DNA from: Pseudomonas parakoreensis
GTDB lineage: Bacteria; Pseudomonadota; Gammaproteobacteria; Pseudomonadales; Pseudomonadaceae
Length of the DNA: 64,000 bases
Reading direction: 5' to 3'
Assembly: GCF_021602155.1 (NCBI RefSeq)
Contig: NZ_BQHY01000015.1
Coordinates: forward strand, 62,001 to 126,000
The translations under genes were made by a program, and so were the position numbers. The notes beneath the pieces are model-generated. The model saw only the letters and a program-made list of their open reading frames with translations. It searched no databases and was not told the DNA's origin. Positions 17,781 through 28,418 of this stretch are shown here, one piece after another. Positions within the stretch are counted from its first letter, which is position 1. Every line of letters begins with the position of its first letter.

Positions 17781-17807
17781 TTTCTTCAAACACGTAACGG
17801 ACTACGC

Positions 17808-18563
17808 ATGCCGAATGTTTCTTTTACACCGCGCCTGCTCGGCGCGTTCCTTCTCGCCATCGTAATGACCCCGGCGCTTGCCGACTGGGATGAAACCCCG
17901 GAGGTCGCCTGGAAGGAGTACCTCGCCGATTGCGAGCGTTTTCAGCAAGTAGTGAACAACGTTCAAAAAGGGGTCATGACTACCAGGCAAGCGATGGACC
18001 GCGTCGACAGTTTGAATCGCACTGTTTATGTCCATCGCGATCACCTCTCCCAGGAAAGCCTTACCTCTCCCGAATATGCCCGTTGTGAAAACGTCATTGC
18101 TCAAGCGTTCGTGATCCGGAACAAGGAAGAGGAGGTACTGGTCGCGGAGCTTCAACAGCAATACTTCAAGGCGCAGGCCGAGCACGAGAAGTCCCCGGAA
18201 TATAAGCGCGCCCTCGATCTAGGCTTTAGCGACGTCGGCGGAATTGGCAAGCTCAAGGAACTCGCCGAGGAATCGGAAACGGATGGCGAAGCGTATCTGA
18301 AGACGTTGATGATCACGGTCGATTGGGGCTGCGGCCGACATTTCCGCGCCGTGAGATACGTCAAACCCTATGTGATCTACACCGCCCATCCCGATGAGGG
18401 CAACTGCGCCGTCTATAAAGAGGTCGCGGTGCTTGGCGGAGAGATGGTGGAGAGGGGCGAGACCATCGATCAGGACGCGATTTTTCAATACGTGGGATGG
18501 AAGAAGCTGGAAGGGCCAGGTGGGTTTCCCGTCAACATTCGAGTAGTAAAAGTGCGGCACTAA
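17808..18563 (+). CDS. Exported protein of unknown function
   Basis: A 251-aa protein with a clear Sec signal peptide (RLLGAFLLAIVMTPALA, cleavage expected after residue 25 before DWDE). The mature part is charged and mostly helical in its first 130 residues, then a C-terminal region with a Cys at about 184 and another at about 207. No family is recognised. I chose the ATG at 17808 because it begins the signal peptide; the frame is open upstream but only across the divergent gene's DNA. Probably periplasmic. Confidence 0.65.
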   Translation: MPNVSFTPRLLGAFLLAIVMTPALADWDETPEVAWKEYLADCERFQQVVNNVQKGVMTTRQAMDRVDSLNRTVYVHRDHLSQESLTSPEYARCENVIAQAFVIRNKEEEVLVAELQQQYFKAQAEHEKSPEYKRALDLGFSDVGGIGKLKELAEESETDGEAYLKTLMITVDWGCGRHFRAVRYVKPYVIYTAHPDEGNCAVYKEVAVLGGEMVERGETIDQDAIFQYVGWKKLEGPGGFPVNIRVVKVRH

Positions 18564-18597
18564 TCCGAAGGGCAGTTTCTACAGATTGCGCCTCTGA

Positions 18598-18927
18598 TTA
18601 CAGAATGTCCTTCAAATAACCCTTGAGCGCGAGGAGCGGCTGATCAAGCTGCTCCAGCGACTGCGCCTGACGGAAATCTGCTGACAGCTTGTGCAGTTCT
18701 CGCCCCAACGGTTTCTCGACCCCGCCCAACGCATCCATCGCCAAGTCCAGGCACTCGTTCATCTTGAACTGGATGGTCTTGACATCCCCGCGGCGCACCA
18801 GCAATTCGAACACGTCTTTCTGATAGTCGCCCATGACCAGGTCATCCCGCAGAATCGGACTCAGGCCTTCCTCCTCGTAAGCGAGTTTGAGGGAGAACAG
18901 GGCGACGGTTTCCAGTGACGTTTCCAT
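18598..18927 (-). CDS. Conserved small protein of unknown function
   Basis: A 109-aa soluble, helical protein (starts METSLETVALFSLKLAYEEE). It has no recognisable motif; similar proteins are, from memory, common as hypothetical proteins in Pseudomonas. I chose the ATG at 18927, which has AAGG seven bases upstream; the frame is open for a further 126 codons upstream but that part has no start with a ribosome site and reads like non-coding DNA. Confidence 0.65.
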   Translation of the reverse strand: METSLETVALFSLKLAYEEEGLSPILRDDLVMGDYQKDVFELLVRRGDVKTIQFKMNECLDLAMDALGGVEKPLGRELHKLSADFRQAQSLEQLDQPLLALKGYLKDIL

Positions 18928-19278
18928 GGTTGGCCTTGGAGTTCCTTGAGCATGAGTCTTGAAATTTGGTACGACCAGGGAGAGCCGCAAAGGGCGGCAG
19001 GTCGCGTGCTGGCGGGCGTGATTATACTGAGCGGACGCATCAGGTGCAGTCCCGAGGCAAAACAGGTGCGCGGGCAGCGCCGGGATATTCAATGACCTAA
19101 GCAACAGAACGAGTTCTAGGAAGGCTGGGCCTGGAGCGAGGTAGTCAGATAGCCCAGCGTTTGTTTGGGGGAGGGGCTCAGGCTGAGCGTGCGCCTGATC
19201 TAGATATCTGAATTCATGCTTCGGTTTGGCGTTTGATCTGTGCCGCGGTAGTGGAACGCAACCGAAGGAGTTTTCCTG
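18928..19278. other. Intergenic region without recognised genes
   Basis: 351 bases between divergent genes. On the minus strand a TATAAT lies at 19021-19026, a possible -10 for the gene at 18598, but no good -35 is seen. GAAGGAG at 19263-19269 is the ribosome site of the next gene. I see no RNA gene, repeat or protein in the rest. Confidence 0.5.
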
Positions 19279-19635
19279 TTGGAGCATTTTTTGAATGAGC
19301 CACAACTGACGAACGTTAGAGCTGCACTGTCCGAACCGTTCAACGATTTTCCCGTCGAATATGACTACGTGGCAGATAAGGTAAGAGGCGTCGCCCCTGA
19401 AATACTTTACGAAATTCTTTATTCAGAGGTCGCGCCGGTGTGCTTTACCAATCTCGTTGCAGCTGTGCCTCCGGTGTGGACTGGGTTCGATCCCGACAAA
19501 CTCAGACAGTCGATAGAAGAAAGGCTGGCAGCTAGAGAGCGCAGCTGGTTTCTTAGGCAGTTCGATAAAGTGCTGGTTCGTTGGCTGAAATACAACTACG
19601 CCTACATCTGGAAGGAAGTCGCCAGTAGGCTTTGA
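19279..19635 (+). CDS. Unknown protein, possibly DUF7079-like
   Basis: A 118-aa soluble protein. It starts with TTG: the strong site AAGGAG at 19264-19269 lies nine bases before it, and no in-frame ATG gives a better start. The pattern NVRAALSEPF, then EILYSEVAPVCFTNL, then PPVWTGFD recalls the family named DUF7079; this is from memory and uncertain. It has no known function. A small membrane-anchored unknown follows 28 bases later on the same strand. Confidence 0.65.
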   Translation: MEHFLNEPQLTNVRAALSEPFNDFPVEYDYVADKVRGVAPEILYEILYSEVAPVCFTNLVAAVPPVWTGFDPDKLRQSIEERLAARERSWFLRQFDKVLVRWLKYNYAYIWKEVASRL

Positions 19636-19663
19636 GCCCAAGCGTTCAATGGTATAAGCGACC

Positions 19664-19951
19664 ATGAAGAAACTGACTGCCCTGTTTATTTTGGTTCTGG
19701 TGCCAGTGCTTTACGTTGGGTATTACGAAGCGCTTGAGGATGGGGACATCGAAACGATCCTGTTCATCAAGAAGCATCCGACTTTTCAGATGAAGTTTTA
19801 CAATATCCACGCCAATGACGGGGAGATTCGTCAAGTCGAACGATTCACGGAGCAGGAGCGTAAGTGGATCATTGATTACTGCAGGTATCGGCTCGGCATC
19901 GACACGGATCTGAAAACCCAAAACGACGTCGAGGTTTGCAGGAAAAAATAG
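19664..19951 (+). CDS. Small membrane-anchored or exported protein of unknown function
   Basis: A 95-aa protein with an N-terminal hydrophobic helix (residues 4-20, LTALFILVLVPVLYVGY) and a charged soluble part with two cysteines (C73 and C92) that could form a disulfide outside the cytoplasm. No family recognised. It ends before an intrinsic terminator and probably shares a transcript with the gene at 19279. Confidence 0.6.
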   Translation: MKKLTALFILVLVPVLYVGYYEALEDGDIETILFIKKHPTFQMKFYNIHANDGEIRQVERFTEQERKWIIDYCRYRLGIDTDLKTQNDVEVCRKK

Positions 19952-19966
19952 CTGGGTGAAACAAAG

Positions 19967-19992
19967 AAAAAGGCCTCGGTGGAGGCCTTTTC
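19967..19992 (+). terminator. Intrinsic terminator
   Basis: The stem AGGCCTC (19971-19977) and GAGGCCT (19982-19988) with a 4-base loop is flanked by A and T runs, 15-20 bases after the stop of the gene at 19664. Confidence 0.85.
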
Positions 19993-20107
19993 TCATTACG
20001 TATTATTTGACGTTACCAGATTTCGAAATCGTCGGCTTGAACCTCTACGCGGCAGCTTTCTCGTCTCATGGGTGTGAAAAAATATTTGCCCCACTTTCCT
20101 GCAGACG

Positions 20108-20137
20108 AAAAAAAAGGCCTTGCTAAGCAAGACCTTT
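20108..20137 (-). terminator. Terminator of the tRNA-Leu gene
   Basis: Read on the minus strand, an 11-bp stem with one mismatch (plus-strand 20113-20123 and 20127-20137, 3-base loop) is followed by eight T residues (plus-strand A run 20108-20115). It lies just downstream of the tRNA gene. Confidence 0.8.
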
Positions 20138-20145
20138 CTTAATTT

Positions 20146-20230
20146 TGGTGCCCCGAGGGAGACTCGAACTCCCACTCCTTTCGAAAACGGATTTTGAATC
20201 CGCCGCGTCTACCAATTCCGCCATCAGGGC
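20146..20230 (-). tRNA. tRNA-Leu (anticodon CAA)
   Basis: An 85-base gene on the minus strand: acceptor 5' end GCCCTGA pairs with the 3' TCGGGGC-side, followed by encoded CCA. The anticodon loop is TTCAAAA, giving CAA, which reads UUG. The long variable arm expected for a class II tRNA is present between the anticodon stem and the T-arm GAGTTCGAGTCTC. No island or integrase is attached to its 3' end. Confidence 0.95.
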
Positions 20231-20338
20231 TCAATGGCGGCGAAGTATAGAGAGGTGATTACCGTTGGTCAATCACGTTTCATGGTCAATTTTTGATAAT
20301 TCCGCTAGACTTTCCGGCCCTGCTAGACGAACCCCATC

Positions 20339-22533
<2,195 letters not shown>

Positions 22534-22576
22534 GTTTTCTGACCCCAAGATTCAACATTTGCAACTGGAGTGCTAA

Positions 22577-22912
22577 ATGAGCTTTTTTATCTCTAATGCC
22601 ATGGCTGACGCGGCTGCACCGGCTGCTGCGCCTATGGGCGGCGGCTTCGAGTGGATTTTCCTGGTCGGCTTCCTGGTCATCTTCTACCTGATGATCTGGC
22701 GTCCACAGGCCAAGCGCGCCAAAGAGCAGAAGAACCTGCTGAGCAGCCTTGCGAAGGGCGACGAAGTGGTCACCACCGGCGGCATCGCCGGCAAGATCAC
22801 CAAAGTGGCCGATGACTTCGTGGTTCTGGAAGTTTCCGACACCGTGGAAATGAAGTTCCAGAAGGGCGCCATCGCCGCCACGCTGCCAAAAGGCACGCTG
22901 AAAGCGATCTAA
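22577..22912 (+). CDS. yajC: Preprotein translocase subunit YajC
   Basis: A 111-aa single-helix inner-membrane protein of the SecDF-YajC complex. The membrane helix is at about residues 24-43 (FEWIFLVGFLVIFYLMIWRP), followed by the conserved basic QAKRAKEQKNLLSSLAKGDEV-type segment and a small beta domain (GGIAGKI). It precedes secD. Confidence 0.96.
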   Translation: MSFFISNAMADAAAPAAAPMGGGFEWIFLVGFLVIFYLMIWRPQAKRAKEQKNLLSSLAKGDEVVTTGGIAGKITKVADDFVVLEVSDTVEMKFQKGAIAATLPKGTLKAI

Positions 22913-22976
22913 GGTTCCAACTTCTACTCAATCGACGGGGCGCGCAAGGCGCCCCGCGTTCATAACGGGCGGCGTG

Positions 22977-24845
22977 ATGCTGAACAAATATCCTCTGTGG
23001 AAATACATTCTGATCCTGGCGGTGCTGGCGATCGGTCTGATTTATTCCGCTCCCAATCTATACCCCGATGACCCGGCCATTCAGATCAGCGGCGCCAGCA
23101 CGGCTCTGCAGGTCAATCAGGCCGATCTGGATCGCGTCAGCACCGCGCTGCGTGAATCCGGGATCAACGTCAAGGCAGCTTCGCTGGCGGCCAACGGCAA
23201 GGGCGGCCTGATCCGTCTGACCAAGGCTGAAGACCAGCTGCCGGCCAAGGACGTTGTGCGCAAGGCATTGGGTGATGACTACGTCGTCGCATTGAACCTG
23301 GCACAAACCACCCCGCAATGGCTGCGCAACCTCGGCGCGCACCCGATGAAGCTGGGTCTGGACTTGTCCGGTGGTGTGCACTTCCTGCTGGAAGTGGACA
23401 TGGACAAAGCCCTCGACGCCCGCCTGAAAGTCTACGAAGGCGACGTCAAGAGCCTGCTGCGTAAAGAAAAACTGCGCTATCGCAGCCTGCCGCAACTGGG
23501 CGGCGCCATTCAGTTGGGCTTCAGCGATGCTGACTCCCGCGAACAGGCCCGTGCGCTGATCCGCAAGAACTTCAACGATTTCGACATTGTTCCGGCCGAC
23601 CTCAACGGTCAACCGGTGCTGCGTCTGGCGATGACCCCGGCCAAGCTGGCGGAAATCCGTGAATACTCCATCAAGCAGAACTTGACCACGGTACGTAACC
23701 GCGTCAACGAGCTGGGTGTTGCCGAACCGATCGTTCAGCGTCAGGGCGCCAACCGCATCGTGGTTGAGCTGCCGGGCGTGCAGGACACTGCTGAAGCCAA
23801 GCGTATTCTCGGCAAGACGGCCAACCTCGAGTTCCGTCTGGCTGCAGAGCCGGGTGCTTCGAAAGCCACCTCCGAGACCTTCGAGTTCCGTGAAGGCAAG
23901 CGTCCTCCTGCGCAGATCGAGCGTGGCCTGATCATCACCGGTGACCAGGTGACCGACGCCAAGGCTGGTTTCGGCGAGCACGGCACGCCTGAAGTGAACA
24001 TTCGTCTGGACGGTCACGGTGGCGAGCTGATGAGCCGCGCGACCCGTTCGAACGTCGGTCGCAGCATGGCGGTGATCTTCATCGAACAGCGTCCGGTGAC
24101 CACTTACACCAAGCAGGTTGTCGACGGCGTCGAGAAAGACGTGCCGGTACAGACTTTCAAGGAAGAGAAGAAGATCATCAGCCTGGCGACCATTCAGTCG
24201 CCGCTGGGTGCGCAGTTCCGTATCACCGGCCTGAACGGCCAGGGCGAATCGTCCGAACTGGCGCTGCTGCTGCGTGCCGGTGGTCTGGCCGCTCCGATGT
24301 ACTTCGCGGAAGAGCGCACAATCGGTCCAAGCCTGGGTGCTGACAACATCACCAAGGGTATCGATGCGTCGCTGTGGGGCATGCTGTTCGTCTCGCTGTT
24401 CATCATCGCCATCTACCGCTTCTTCGGCCTGATCGCCACCGTTGCGCTGGCGGTGAACATGGTGCTGCTGCTGGCCTTGATGTCGCTGCTGGGGGCAACA
24501 CTGACCCTGCCGGGTATCGCCGGTATCGTGTTGACCATGGGTATGGCGGTCGACGCCAACGTACTGATCTTCTCGCGGATCCGTGAAGAGATCGCCGCCG
24601 GCATGACCGTGCAGCGTGCAATCAACGAAGGCTTCGGCCGGGCATTCACTGCGATTCTCGACGCCAACCTGACCACTCTGCTGGTCGGCGGCATCCTCTT
24701 CGCCATGGGCACCGGCCCGGTGAAGGGCTTCGCAGTGACCATGTCCCTCGGGATCTTTACCTCGATGTTCACGGCCATCATGGTGACCCGCGCAATGGTC
24801 AACCTGATCTTCGGCGGACGTGACTTCAAGAAGTTGTGGATTTAA
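22977..24845 (+). CDS. secD: Protein translocase subunit SecD
   Basis: SecD (622 aa) uses the proton gradient to assist the late steps of Sec export. It has one N-terminal membrane helix (about 8-25), a large periplasmic region (P1, about 26-440, containing the signature GLDLSGGVHFLLEVD) and five C-terminal helices (about 455-610) with the conserved GMAVDANVLIFSRIREE. ATG 22977 is preferred over the GTG just before it. A GC-rich hairpin (22937-22955) without a T run lies between yajC and secD. Confidence 0.97.
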   Translation: MLNKYPLWKYILILAVLAIGLIYSAPNLYPDDPAIQISGASTALQVNQADLDRVSTALRESGINVKAASLAANGKGGLIRLTKAEDQLPAKDVVRKALGDDYVVALNLAQTTPQWLRNLGAHPMKLGLDLSGGVHFLLEVDMDKALDARLKVYEGDVKSLLRKEKLRYRSLPQLGGAIQLGFSDADSREQARALIRKNFNDFDIVPADLNGQPVLRLAMTPAKLAEIREYSIKQNLTTVRNRVNELGVAEPIVQRQGANRIVVELPGVQDTAEAKRILGKTANLEFRLAAEPGASKATSETFEFREGKRPPAQIERGLIITGDQVTDAKAGFGEHGTPEVNIRLDGHGGELMSRATRSNVGRSMAVIFIEQRPVTTYTKQVVDGVEKDVPVQTFKEEKKIISLATIQSPLGAQFRITGLNGQGESSELALLLRAGGLAAPMYFAEERTIGPSLGADNITKGIDASLWGMLFVSLFIIAIYRFFGLIATVALAVNMVLLLALMSLLGATLTLPGIAGIVLTMGMAVDANVLIFSRIREEIAAGMTVQRAINEGFGRAFTAILDANLTTLLVGGILFAMGTGPVKGFAVTMSLGIFTSMFTAIMVTRAMVNLIFGGRDFKKLWI

Positions 24846-24854
24846 GGGGCTGCC

Positions 24855-25769
24855 ATGTTACGTACAATCAACTTCATGGGCGTTCGCAACTTCGCGTTCG
24901 GCGTCACAGTGTTTCTCACGTTGCTGGCTATTTTCAGCGTCTTCCACAAGGGCATGAACTGGGGCCTGGACTTCACCGGCGGTACGCTCATCGAGCTGAC
25001 CTACGAGCGTCCGGCTGACGTCACCAAAGTGCGTGAGCAGTTGGCGACTTCGGGTTACCACGAAGCCATCGTGCAGAACTTCGGTGCGACCACCGACCTG
25101 CTGGTGCGCATGCCGGGTGAAGACCCGCAGCTGGGCCATCAGGTAGCAGACGCGTTGCAGAAAGTCGGCGGCGACAACCCGGCGACGGTCAAGCGCGTCG
25201 AGTTCGTCGGCCCGCAGGTCGGTGAAGAGCTGCGCGACCAGGGCGGCCTCGGCATGCTGCTGGCGCTCGGCGGCATCCTGATCTACCTGGCTTTCCGCTT
25301 TCAGTGGAAATTCGCGGTCGGCGCCATCGTTTCGCTGATCCACGACGTGATCGTGACCATCGGTATCCTATCGTTTTTCCAGATCACCTTCGACCTGACG
25401 GTGCTGGCGGCGGTACTGGCGATCATCGGTTACTCGCTGAACGACACCATTGTGGTATTCGACCGGGTTCGCGAGAACTTCCGTGTGCTGCGCAAGGCTT
25501 CGCTGATCGAGAACATCAACATCTCGACCACTCAGACCCTGCTGCGGACCATGGCAACGTCGATCTCCACCTTGCTGGCGATCGCTGCGCTGCTGTTCTT
25601 CGGCGGCGACAACCTGTTCGGCTTCTCCATCGCCCTGTTCATCGGTGTGCTGGCGGGTACCTACTCGTCGATCTACATCGCGAACGTGGTGCTGATCTGG
25701 CTGAACCTGAGCACCGAGGATCTGATTCCTCCGGCCAACACCGAGAAGGAAGTCGACGACCGTCCATAA
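24855..25769 (+). CDS. secF: Protein translocase subunit SecF
   Basis: SecF (304 aa), partner of SecD. The N-terminal helix is followed by the family motif GLDFTGGTLIEL, a periplasmic domain and five membrane helices, with GYSLNDTIVVFDRVREN in the fourth helix region. It follows secD by nine bases and closes the operon; a strong terminator is found 34 bases on. Confidence 0.97.
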   Translation: MLRTINFMGVRNFAFGVTVFLTLLAIFSVFHKGMNWGLDFTGGTLIELTYERPADVTKVREQLATSGYHEAIVQNFGATTDLLVRMPGEDPQLGHQVADALQKVGGDNPATVKRVEFVGPQVGEELRDQGGLGMLLALGGILIYLAFRFQWKFAVGAIVSLIHDVIVTIGILSFFQITFDLTVLAAVLAIIGYSLNDTIVVFDRVRENFRVLRKASLIENINISTTQTLLRTMATSISTLLAIAALLFFGGDNLFGFSIALFIGVLAGTYSSIYIANVVLIWLNLSTEDLIPPANTEKEVDDRP

Positions 25770-25800
25770 CGGCCATCCTTTCTCCGGCTGTCAGCCCAGA

Positions 25801-25831
25801 AAAGGCGCGAGTTGAACTCGCGCCTTTTTTT
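25801..25831 (+). terminator. Terminator of the queA-secF run
   Basis: A perfect 9-bp stem (AGGCGCGAG 25803-25811, CTCGCGCCT 25817-25825) with loop TTGAA is followed by a T run to 25831. Confidence 0.95.
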
Positions 25832-25890
25832 ATGCTCCAAGGCTGGGAGAGGCGCGGGCGCGTCCCGCATGTGATGGTCAGGAGGTTCAT

Positions 25891-26439
25891 GTGAACAAGT
25901 CGTTGCTGGTTGGTGCGGTATTGGGTGCTGTCGGTGTGACTGCCGGGGGTGCTGTTGCCACCTACAGCCTGGTTAAAAGCGGCCCTGAGTATGCGCAAGT
26001 GCTGGCCGTAGAACCGGTCAAAACACAGATCAAGACTCCACGTGAAGTGTGCAAGGATGTTGCTGTAACCCGCCAGGCGCCGGTCAAGGATCAACACCAG
26101 ATCCTCGGTACCGCGATTGGTGCGGTAGCGGGTGGTTTGCTGGGTAACCAGATCGGCGGCGGTACCGGCAAGAAGATTGCGACGGTTGCTGGCGCGGTCG
26201 GTGGTGGTTATGCCGGTAACAAGGTGCAGGAAGGCATGCAGAACCGTGACACCTACACCACCACCCAGACTCGCTGTAACACGGTGAATGACATCAGCGA
26301 CAAGGTCGTCGGTTACGACGTGCGTTATTCGCTGGATGGCAAGGAAGGCAAAGTGCGGATGGATCGTGATCCGGGCAACCAGATTCCGGTCGACAAGGAA
26401 GGCAAGTTGATTCTGTCGCAGAATCAGCCGGGTCAGTAA
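25891..26439 (+). CDS. Glycine-zipper 2TM-domain envelope protein
   Basis: A 182-aa protein with an N-terminal hydrophobic signal or anchor (about 4-26) and a glycine-zipper region (about 70-115: AIGAVAGGLLGNQIGGGTGK and GAVGGGYAGNKVQEGMQ) of the SlyB/Rickettsia 17-kDa antigen type. Such proteins sit in the envelope; this one lacks the lipobox cysteine of true SlyB. It starts with GTG, with CAGGAGG five bases upstream; the overlapping ATG at 25889 is in another frame and meets a stop at once. Confidence 0.85.
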   Translation: MNKSLLVGAVLGAVGVTAGGAVATYSLVKSGPEYAQVLAVEPVKTQIKTPREVCKDVAVTRQAPVKDQHQILGTAIGAVAGGLLGNQIGGGTGKKIATVAGAVGGGYAGNKVQEGMQNRDTYTTTQTRCNTVNDISDKVVGYDVRYSLDGKEGKVRMDRDPGNQIPVDKEGKLILSQNQPGQ

Positions 26440-26460
26440 GCACTGACTGTTTAACAAGAA

Positions 26461-26482
26461 GCACCCTGCGGGGTGCTTTTTT
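26461..26482 (+). terminator. Terminator of the glycine-zipper gene
   Basis: The stem GCACCC (26461-26466) and GGGTGC (26471-26476) with a 4-base loop is followed by six T residues. Confidence 0.9.
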
Positions 26483-26514
26483 GTGCTCGCAATTTTTGGC
26501 CTCGCCGTGCCCCT

Positions 26515-26604
26515 TGTGGGAGCGAGCCTGCTCGCGAATGCGATCTGCCATCCAGAATTGATGTTGGCTGACCCGCCGCCTTCGCGAGCAAGCTCGCTCC
26601 CACA
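26515..26604. repeat. REPIN (paired REP), family A
   Basis: Two inverted 24-base arms (26515-26538 and 26581-26604) of the type TGTGGGAGCGAGCCTGCTCG enclose 42 bases. One arm differs from perfect by a single base. Three more copies of the family occur in the window (29211, 48745, 52996). Confidence 0.9.
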
Positions 26605-26637
26605 GTGGATTCGAGTGGAGGCTGAAGTCGCAGGCAC

Positions 26638-26665
26638 AAAAAAAGCACCCCGAAGGGTGCTTTTT
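26638..26665. terminator. Terminator of suhB (works on both strands)
   Basis: The stem GCACCC (26645-26650) and GGGTGC (26655-26660) with loop CGAA has a run of A before it and a run of T after it. It lies 16-20 bases past the suhB stop, which is on the minus strand. Its stem is the same as that of the terminator at 26461. Confidence 0.85.
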
Positions 26666-26680
26666 CGTTTCGCGGGAAGC

Positions 26681-27499
26681 TTAGCGCTTCAGCGAAGCCG
26701 GCAGGTGCGGCTGGATCGCCGTCAACACGGCCTTGAAGCATTTGGTGTTGCCGGCAACGATATGGCCTTTTTCAAGGAAATCGTGACCGCCGGTGAAGTC
26801 GCTCACCAAGCCGCCTGCTTCCTGGATCAACAGGGCGCCAGCCGCCATGTCCCACTCGGACAGGCCCGATTCCCAGAACGCGTCGAAGCGACCGGCAGCC
26901 ACATAGGCCAGGTCCAGGCTGGCGGAACCGGCGCGGCGGATGCCGGCAGTCTGGCCAACCAGGGCGCGGAACATGCCCAGGTAGTTGTCGAGGTTGTCCA
27001 TCTGGTCGTCACGGAACGGGAAGCCGGTACCCAGCAGGGCGCCTTCGAGGCTGGTGCGACCGCTGACGCGCAGGCGGCGACCATTCAGTTGAGCGCCGCG
27101 ACCACGGCTGGCGGTGAATTCTTCCTGGCGAACCGGATCCAGAACCACTGCGTGTTCCAGGCGACCACGGTATTTGCAGGCAATGCTGACCGCAAAGTGA
27201 GGAATGCCGCGCAGGAAGTTGGTGGTGCCGTCCAGCGGATCGATGATCCACAGGTACTCTTCGCCTTCGATGCCGTTACCGACGTGCATGCCGGTCTCTT
27301 CACCCTGGATCGAGTGATTCGGGTAAGCCTTGCGCAGCGCATCGATGATTTTCTGTTCGGCGGCGCGATCGACCTCGGATACATAATCCTTGGCGTCTTT
27401 TTCGTCGACCTTGATGGTATCCAGGCGCTCGATGGAGCGGAAGATCAGTTCACTGGCGCTGCGGGCGGCGCGCAGCGCGATATTCAGCATGGGCTGCAT
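26681..27499 (-). CDS. suhB: Inositol-1-monophosphatase, SuhB
   Basis: A 272-aa Mg-dependent phosphatase of the inositol monophosphatase family. Metal-site motifs: GEET (about 66-69), IDPLDGTTN (86-94) and the C-terminal WDMAAGALLIQEAGG. In E. coli and Pseudomonas SuhB also binds RNA polymerase/NusA complexes that help rRNA synthesis, so its main role here may be regulatory. It is monocistronic and divergent from trmJ. Confidence 0.96.
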   Translation of the reverse strand: MQPMLNIALRAARSASELIFRSIERLDTIKVDEKDAKDYVSEVDRAAEQKIIDALRKAYPNHSIQGEETGMHVGNGIEGEEYLWIIDPLDGTTNFLRGIPHFAVSIACKYRGRLEHAVVLDPVRQEEFTASRGRGAQLNGRRLRVSGRTSLEGALLGTGFPFRDDQMDNLDNYLGMFRALVGQTAGIRRAGSASLDLAYVAAGRFDAFWESGLSEWDMAAGALLIQEAGGLVSDFTGGHDFLEKGHIVAGNTKCFKAVLTAIQPHLPASLKR

Positions 27500-27644
27500 G
27501 GATGTGTCACCTAAGGTTGTTAAAGAAAGCCGCGCATTCTATCAGAACTTTTCTTCAGGTGAAGGTCGCTGTTCGCTTTCATAGCTTAACGGTAGGCTGT
27601 TCTGTAAGATTTGCACCCCTTTCCTGTGTCCGAGAGCGCCTCCC

Positions 27645-28415
27645 TTGCTGCAGAACATTCGTGTCGTCCTGGTCAATACCAGCCACCCCGGCAACATCGG
27701 CGGGGCCGCGCGCGCCATGAAAAACATGGGTCTGTCGCGCTTGGTGCTGGTCGAGCCGCGCCTGTTTCCGCACCACGAAGCCGATGCCCGTGCTTCCGGT
27801 GCCGGGGATATTCTTGAAAACGCACAGGTCGTCGCCACCTTGGAAGATGCGCTGGTCGGCTGCAATCTGGTGCTCGGAACCAGCGCCCGTGACCGGCGCA
27901 TTCCCTGGCCGCTGCTCGATCCCCGCGAATGCGGGAGCAAAGTGGTCGAGGAGGCCGGGCAGGGCGCGGAGATCGCGCTGGTATTCGGTCGTGAGGACTC
28001 CGGCCTGACCAACGAAGAGTTGCAGCGATGTCACTTTCACGTGCACATCCCCTCCGATCCTGAGTTCAGTTCGTTGAACCTCGGGGCGGCGGTGCAGGTG
28101 TTGAGCTATGAAGTGCGCATGGCCTGGCTGGCCGCTCAAGGGCAGCCGACCAAGATCGAGAAAGAAGAAGTGGCCTCGGTGAAAAGTGCCGAGCTCGCGA
28201 CGATGGATGAGCTGGAGCGCTTTTATGAGCATCTGGAGCAGACGCTGGTCGCCATCGAGTTTCTTGATCCGGAAAAGCCGCGGCACTTGATGGCGCGCCT
28301 GCGCCGGTTGTACGGACGCAGCTCGGTCAGCCGGGCGGAAATGAATATTTTGCGTGGCATCCTCACGGAAACCCAGAAAGCGGCCCGTGGTGAGCTTCTT
28401 AAGCGGAAGGACTGA
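27645..28415 (+). CDS. trmJ: tRNA (cytidine/uridine-2'-O)-methyltransferase TrmJ
   Basis: A SPOUT-class methyltransferase (256 aa) that 2'-O-methylates position 32 of several tRNAs. The family motifs NTSHPGNIGGAARAMKNMGL (about 10-29), LVFGREDSGLTNEEL (about 113-127) and the knot region SSLNLGAAVQVLSYE are clear. It starts with TTG at 27645; no upstream ATG fits. The stop abuts the cysE start. I do not see a strong ribosome site. Confidence 0.95.
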   Translation: MLQNIRVVLVNTSHPGNIGGAARAMKNMGLSRLVLVEPRLFPHHEADARASGAGDILENAQVVATLEDALVGCNLVLGTSARDRRIPWPLLDPRECGSKVVEEAGQGAEIALVFGREDSGLTNEELQRCHFHVHIPSDPEFSSLNLGAAVQVLSYEVRMAWLAAQGQPTKIEKEEVASVKSAELATMDELERFYEHLEQTLVAIEFLDPEKPRHLMARLRRLYGRSSVSRAEMNILRGILTETQKAARGELLKRKD

Positions 28416-28418
28416 ATG

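Noticed and set aside
20146-20230. tRNA-Leu as an integration site for an island
   Set aside because: Both sides carry ordinary genes and terminators, with no integrase and no repeat of the tRNA 3' end.
22937-22955. Terminator between yajC and secD
   Set aside because: The GC stem is perfect but has no T run, and yajC-secD are normally co-transcribed.
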